In this document: positions 60,617-64,000 of the stretch, piece by piece | Layout: every line of letters starts with the position of its first letter | Numbering within the stretch: the first letter of the stretch is position 1 | Assembly: GCF_023169945.1 (NCBI RefSeq) | Contig: NZ_AP025591.1 | Coordinates: 4,770,481 to 4,834,480, forward strand | DNA: 64,000 nucleotides | Source: Anaeromyxobacter oryzae | GTDB lineage: Bacteria > Myxococcota > Myxococcia > Myxococcales > Anaeromyxobacteraceae | Direction: 5' to 3' | Program-made: the position numbers and the translations under genes | The notes under the pieces: generated by a model | The model's input: the letters and a program-made list of their open reading frames with translations, nothing else | Databases searched by the model: none | What the model was told of the DNA's origin: nothing

Positions 60617-61411
60617 CTACGGGATCGCCCGCACCACGCCCCCATCCACGCGGAGCGCGGCGCCGTTCACGCCGGACGCGCGCGGGCTCGCCACGAACGC
60701 GACCAGCGCGGCGATCTCCTCCGGCGTCTCGAACCGCTGCAGGAGCGAGGACGGGCGGGCGCTCTGGAAGAACTCGCGCTCCACGTCCGCGGGCGTCCGC
60801 TGCGCCTGGCGCGCGAGGCCGGCCACGAACTCGCCGACGCCCTCGCTCCGCGTCGGGCCGGGCAGGATCGCGTTCACGGTGACCGCCGTCCCCTGCGTGG
60901 TCTCGGCGAGGCCGCGCGCCACCGCGAGCTGCGCGGTCTTCGTGGTGCCGTAGTGGATCATCTCCGCCGGGATCTGGAGCGCGCTCTCGCTCGAGACGAA
61001 CAGGATCCGCCCCCAGCCCCGCGCGAGCATCCCGGGCAGCCACGCGCGCGCGAGCCGGACGCCGGACACGACGTTCACCTCGAAGAACCGCATCCAGTCC
61101 GCGTCGGAGATCTCGGCGAACGGCCGCGGCTCGAAGATGCCGAGGTTGTTCACGAGCACGTCCACCTCGGGGAGGCGCTCCACCGCGGCGGCGCAGCCCG
61201 CCGCCGTCCCGAGATCCGCCGCCACACCGGACACGTCGGCCCCCGGCGCGGCGGCGCGGACCGCGCCGACGGCGGCGTCCACGCGCGCCTGCGTCCGGCC
61301 GTTCACCACGACCGCGGCGCCCTCCTCCGCGAGCGCCCGCGCGATGGCGAGGCCGATCCCCGCGGTCGAGCCGCTCACGAAGGCGCGCTTTCCCCGAAGC
61401 TGGAGATCCAT
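60617..61411 (-). CDS. Short-chain dehydrogenase/reductase
   Basis: 264 residues. Cofactor loop VSGSTAGIGLAIA, NNLG in VDVLVNNLGIF, catalytic Ser in LFVSSESAL and the YGTTK motif. The C-terminus VASPRASGVNGAALRVDGG is the usual substrate-side end. An extra helix (about 205-225, AQRTPADVEREFFQSARPSS) is seen in some SDR subgroups. NADP preference is plausible from the Arg after strand 2 (NGRTQ). Substrate unknown. Confidence 0.92.
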   Translation of the reverse strand: MDLQLRGKRAFVSGSTAGIGLAIARALAEEGAAVVVNGRTQARVDAAVGAVRAAAPGADVSGVAADLGTAAGCAAAVERLPEVDVLVNNLGIFEPRPFAEISDADWMRFFEVNVVSGVRLARAWLPGMLARGWGRILFVSSESALQIPAEMIHYGTTKTAQLAVARGLAETTQGTAVTVNAILPGPTRSEGVGEFVAGLARQAQRTPADVEREFFQSARPSSLLQRFETPEEIAALVAFVASPRASGVNGAALRVDGGVVRAIP

Positions 61412-61501
61412 GTGTCTCCTCCGGGCGGGAGGTCTATCCGGCGGAACGGCCGTGCGCTGCGGGGACCGGCAGGGCCCGTGCGATGGGGGCCGATCTCGCC
61501 T

Positions 61502-63061
61502 CTACCGCTCCGCCGCCGCCGCTGCCGCCGGCGGCACCGGCCCGGCCGGCGACGGCGGGGCCCCGCCGTAGTCCAGGCAGCTCCAGAACCGGAACGTGCG
61601 GAGCGCCCGTCCGCGCCGGACGACGTCGAGCGCGCCGGCGGGCGCGCAGCTCCGGAACGGCTCCTCGGGGGCGCCGCAGCGCTGGCCGTCGCAGACGTAG
61701 ATCGCGTCCTCGCCCCGCCACCCGTCCGCCCGCCGCCACTCGTCGTACGCGTCGGCGCGCCCGCCGATGCGCGTCACCTCGAGCCCGGGCCCGGCGTGGA
61801 ACGCCGCGAGCGCCGAGAGCTGCAGCCGCGGCGTGTAGACGAAGACGTGCTCCGGGCGCGGCATCTCCCGGGCGATGGCGCGCAGGCGCGCGCCGACCTC
61901 CGGCCAGCCGGTGAGATCCGTCGCGAGGTCGAGCGTCGGCGGGAGCGGCACGACGTACGTCGCCGCCTGCACGTGGAAGAGGAGGGTCACCCCCGCCGCG
62001 AGCGCGATGGGCGCCGCGCGGAGCACGGGCGAGCGCCACCCGAGCAGCAGGTCGGCGCCGGACACGAGGAGGGTTAGGAACGCCGGCCCGAGCCAGTTCG
62101 GGTTCACGTACGTGAAGAGCGACGCGACCGCGAAGAAGCCGAGCGTCACGGCGCCGCCGGCCGCGAGGAGCGCGTGCGCGTCGCTCCCGGCGCGGGCGCG
62201 GCGGACGCTCCGGAGGAGCCCGGCGAGGCACGCGAGCCAGAGCGGCGGCGTGAGGCTCTGCTGGGCCGCGAGGAAGCGCGGGACGGTGCGCCAGGGCCGG
62301 AACGCGCCCGAGAAGCGGTCGACGGACTGGAAGCGGAACGACGCCCAGCCGTGGTCCGCGTTCCAGAGGAGCACGGGCAGGAAGACGGCAGCGGCGATGG
62401 CGACGGCGATCCAGGGCTCCTTGCGGGCGAGCCAGCGGCGGTGACGGGTCCCGAGCAGGAAGAGCAGGACCGACGGGGGCAGCAGGACGAAGCCGTACTT
62501 CGAGAGGAGCCCGACGCCGGTCGTGACGCCGGCGAGGTACCAGAGCCGGGGGCTCCCGTGGACCGCGCGCCACGCGAGCAGGAGGGTGGCGGCCCACGCG
62601 AGGAGCAGAGGCGCGTCCGGTGTGGTGAACACCGCCCCGAGGCCGAAGAGCGGCGTCGCGTTCAGGGCGGCGACGCTCGTCCAGGCGAGCGGGGCGCGCC
62701 CGGGGAAGAGGTCGAGCACGAGGCGGAACAGCACGGCCGAGGTGAGCAGCGACAGCACGAACGCGGGCAGGTGCACCGCGAGGAGCGTGTCGCCGAGGAG
62801 ACGCGTCGACGCCGCGAGGAGCCACGCGACGAGGGGCGGATGATCGAGGTAGCCGGCCGCGAGCCGCCGCGACCACTCCCAGTAGTACGCCTCGTCGTTG
62901 AAGAGCCCGAGCGAGGGGAGGACGAGCACGCGGATCGCGACGAGGAGCGCGACCAGCGCGGGCGCGGCGAGCCCCGCCCGCCCGGCGGCCCGCGGCGCCG
63001 GCGTCTCGCGGACGGCCGGCTCGACGCGCGTTCCGGTCGCGGCGTGGAAGGACGGTGGCAC
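61502..63061 (-). CDS. GT39/PMT-2-type membrane glycosyltransferase
   Basis: 519 residues, with about nine to eleven transmembrane helices. The first periplasmic loop holds the catalytic acidic pair in LGLFNDEAYYWEWSRRLAAG, followed by YLDHPPLVAWLL, both hallmarks of the dolichyl-phosphate-mannose/ArnT-like family. The C-terminal soluble part (about 390-519) contains Cys residues (YVCDGQRCGAPEEPFRSC and WSCLDY) that may form disulfides in the periplasm. It should move a sugar from a lipid carrier to lipid or protein. Acceptor unknown. Confidence 0.88.
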   Translation of the reverse strand: MPPSFHAATGTRVEPAVRETPAPRAAGRAGLAAPALVALLVAIRVLVLPSLGLFNDEAYYWEWSRRLAAGYLDHPPLVAWLLAASTRLLGDTLLAVHLPAFVLSLLTSAVLFRLVLDLFPGRAPLAWTSVAALNATPLFGLGAVFTTPDAPLLLAWAATLLLAWRAVHGSPRLWYLAGVTTGVGLLSKYGFVLLPPSVLLFLLGTRHRRWLARKEPWIAVAIAAAVFLPVLLWNADHGWASFRFQSVDRFSGAFRPWRTVPRFLAAQQSLTPPLWLACLAGLLRSVRRARAGSDAHALLAAGGAVTLGFFAVASLFTYVNPNWLGPAFLTLLVSGADLLLGWRSPVLRAAPIALAAGVTLLFHVQAATYVVPLPPTLDLATDLTGWPEVGARLRAIAREMPRPEHVFVYTPRLQLSALAAFHAGPGLEVTRIGGRADAYDEWRRADGWRGEDAIYVCDGQRCGAPEEPFRSCAPAGALDVVRRGRALRTFRFWSCLDYGGAPPSPAGPVPPAAAAAAER

Positions 63062-63272
63062 GCTCGGAGTGACCCGGCGCTGGAAGCGCTCCGCCGGGAC
63101 CCGAACACTGCGTATGCCCCGCAGCGGAGTCGAGGCCCGGCGGCGCGCAGGCGGATCGGGTCAGGCCGTTGGGAGGCGATGGACGCCCGGGCGCGACTCC
63201 CGGACGATGCGGCGGCCCCTACCTTTCGGACATCGACATCCACCCCGCGTCGAACGAGTCCGGGAGGAGCGC

Positions 63273-63674
63273 ATGAAGACGAAGGAACGCTGGTCCCTCG
63301 CTGCCGCCGTGGTCCTCGCCGCGGGGACGCTCGCGTGTCCGCGGAAGACGGAGCAGACGCGCGAGCGCCCCGCGCAGCAGACGGGCAAGGCCGAGACGCA
63401 GGGCGGCGGCCAGCCCGGCGGCGGCTCGGGCATGGCGGGCGGCACGCCGCCGGGGACGAGCGAGCAGACCGGGACCGGCGCGACGGGCGCCGGATCCGCG
63501 GGCACGTCCGCGGGGACCACCGACGGGCGCGGTGCCGGCCAGCCCTCCGGCGGGAAGGCCGACGCCGCGGGCGCCGCAGGCGGCGCGCCAGCGGGCGGCA
63601 CGGCCGGCGGCGGCGGCACGGGCGGGTCCGGCTCCGGCGCCGCGAGCGGCGGCGGCTCCACCCAGGGGAAGTAG
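63273..63674 (+). CDS. Gly/Ala/Thr-rich low-complexity lipoprotein
   Basis: 133 residues, Shine-Dalgarno GGGAGGAGCGC. Signal MKTKERWSLAAAVVLAAGTL with lipobox LAC (Cys22). After a short charged stretch the rest is nearly all Gly, Ala, Thr, Ser, Pro and Gln (for example GGTPPGTSEQTGTGATGAGS), with no hydrophobic core. Probably a disordered, surface- or periplasm-facing lipoprotein. No family recognised. Confidence 0.75.
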   Translation: MKTKERWSLAAAVVLAAGTLACPRKTEQTRERPAQQTGKAETQGGGQPGGGSGMAGGTPPGTSEQTGTGATGAGSAGTSAGTTDGRGAGQPSGGKADAAGAAGGAPAGGTAGGGGTGGSGSGAASGGGSTQGK

Positions 63675-63683
63675 GGGCGCGCC

Positions 63684-64000
63684 TCACCCGCCGTTGCAGG
63701 CGCACGTGCCGCGCGCCTGCCCCGCGTCGATGCTGCACGACCAGTCGCCCGCCTTCCCGCCGAGCGCCGTCGCGCACTCCGCGGCGGAAGCGCACCCGCT
63801 CGGCGGCAGCATGCCGAGGTACTCCGCCGAGTAGGTCTCGCCGGGGTTCGCGAAGCAGCCGCCCTTCGTCTGGTCGATGGCGATGCACTCCGACGTCCCG
63901 GACACGAGGCACGCGGGCGAGGCGCTCGCGTCGTTGCAGTCCACGAAGCACCACTCCGCGCCCGGCGTGCACGTGCGCCGCGTGGCGCCGCTCGCGTCCA
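63684..64000 (-). CDS. Cys-rich protein, C-terminal part (5' cut by window edge)
   Basis: The open frame runs off the right edge, so at least 105 residues are visible. Ten Cys are spread through TCTPGAEWCFVDC, SPACLVSGTSEC, GGCFANPGE, SGCASAAEC, WSCSIDAG and GTCACNGG, probably as disulfides in a secreted or outer-membrane protein. Many myxobacterial secreted proteins end in such Cys-rich modules. No family recognised. Confidence 0.7.
   Translation of the reverse strand, partial: DASGATRRTCTPGAEWCFVDCNDASASPACLVSGTSECIAIDQTKGGCFANPGETYSAEYLGMLPPSGCASAAECATALGGKAGDWSCSIDAGQARGTCACNGG

Overview
The window is a very GC-rich bacterial chromosome segment with tightly packed genes. It looks like a myxobacterial (Anaeromyxobacter-type, Myxococcota) genome. 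The reasons are abundant Hanks-type Ser/Thr kinases (one with an N-terminal zinc ribbon, one with an FHA domain), a tetrahaem CxxCH cytochrome, a CxxCH-bearing DUF3365-HAMP sensor, strong G/C third-position bias and frequent GTG starts. This placement is inference from gene content; no rRNA or other marker is present. I found no tRNA, rRNA, CRISPR array, transposase or prophage.

Layout. 0-5 kb: the end of an RND efflux adaptor, its RND pump, a methyltransferase and a divergent TetR regulator. 5-9 kb: a minus-strand cluster with a 43-aa Lys/Thr/Cys peptide, an ABC exporter, a Ser/Thr kinase and a response regulator that has lost its phosphoacceptor Asp. 9-14.5 kb: a large DUF5916 outer-membrane-type protein, a collagen-like lipoprotein, a pirin and a Tat-exported DUF362 protein. 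14.6-16.6 kb: a putative graspetide locus (ATP-grasp ligase plus two small double-Gly leader peptides). 16.7-21.7 kb: an unusual amidohydrolase, then oxyR divergent from a catalase-ankyrin pair with an OxyR-type palindrome between them. 21.7-29.8 kb: a 24-bp tandem repeat, an HNH protein and assorted metabolic genes, ending in a P-type ATPase.

29.8-43.7 kb is the most interesting part. It holds an FHA-Ser/Thr kinase, a TolC protein, a complete NHLM-style peptide exporter (HlyD, C39-peptidase ABC, second ABC with a degenerate C39-like domain), four tandem peptide-gene cassettes spaced 491-492 bp apart, and a small sigma factor. The four peptides share a leader with an AVSGG cleavage motif, followed by a His/Lys-rich linker and a Gln/Ser/Thr-rich, beta-like tail. 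The same leader occurs in the peptide at 16.4 kb, 22 kb away. A shared promoter-like signature, GTCAG-N17/18-GTC(C/T), lies upstream of all four cassettes, the exporter operon, both peptides of the graspetide locus and a 49-aa small protein at 43.5 kb. I infer that these loci form one regulon of secreted, possibly modified peptides using one exporter.

43.8-64 kb is ordinary: another kinase, a multihaem cytochrome, an aldo/keto reductase, a GuaB1-type enzyme, a glycosyltransferase, a histidine kinase, a glycogen-debranching-type enzyme, a RIO kinase with a His/Gly/Pro repeat tail, transporters, SDRs and a GT39-type mannosyltransferase. All functional names are from reading motifs; no database search was run.
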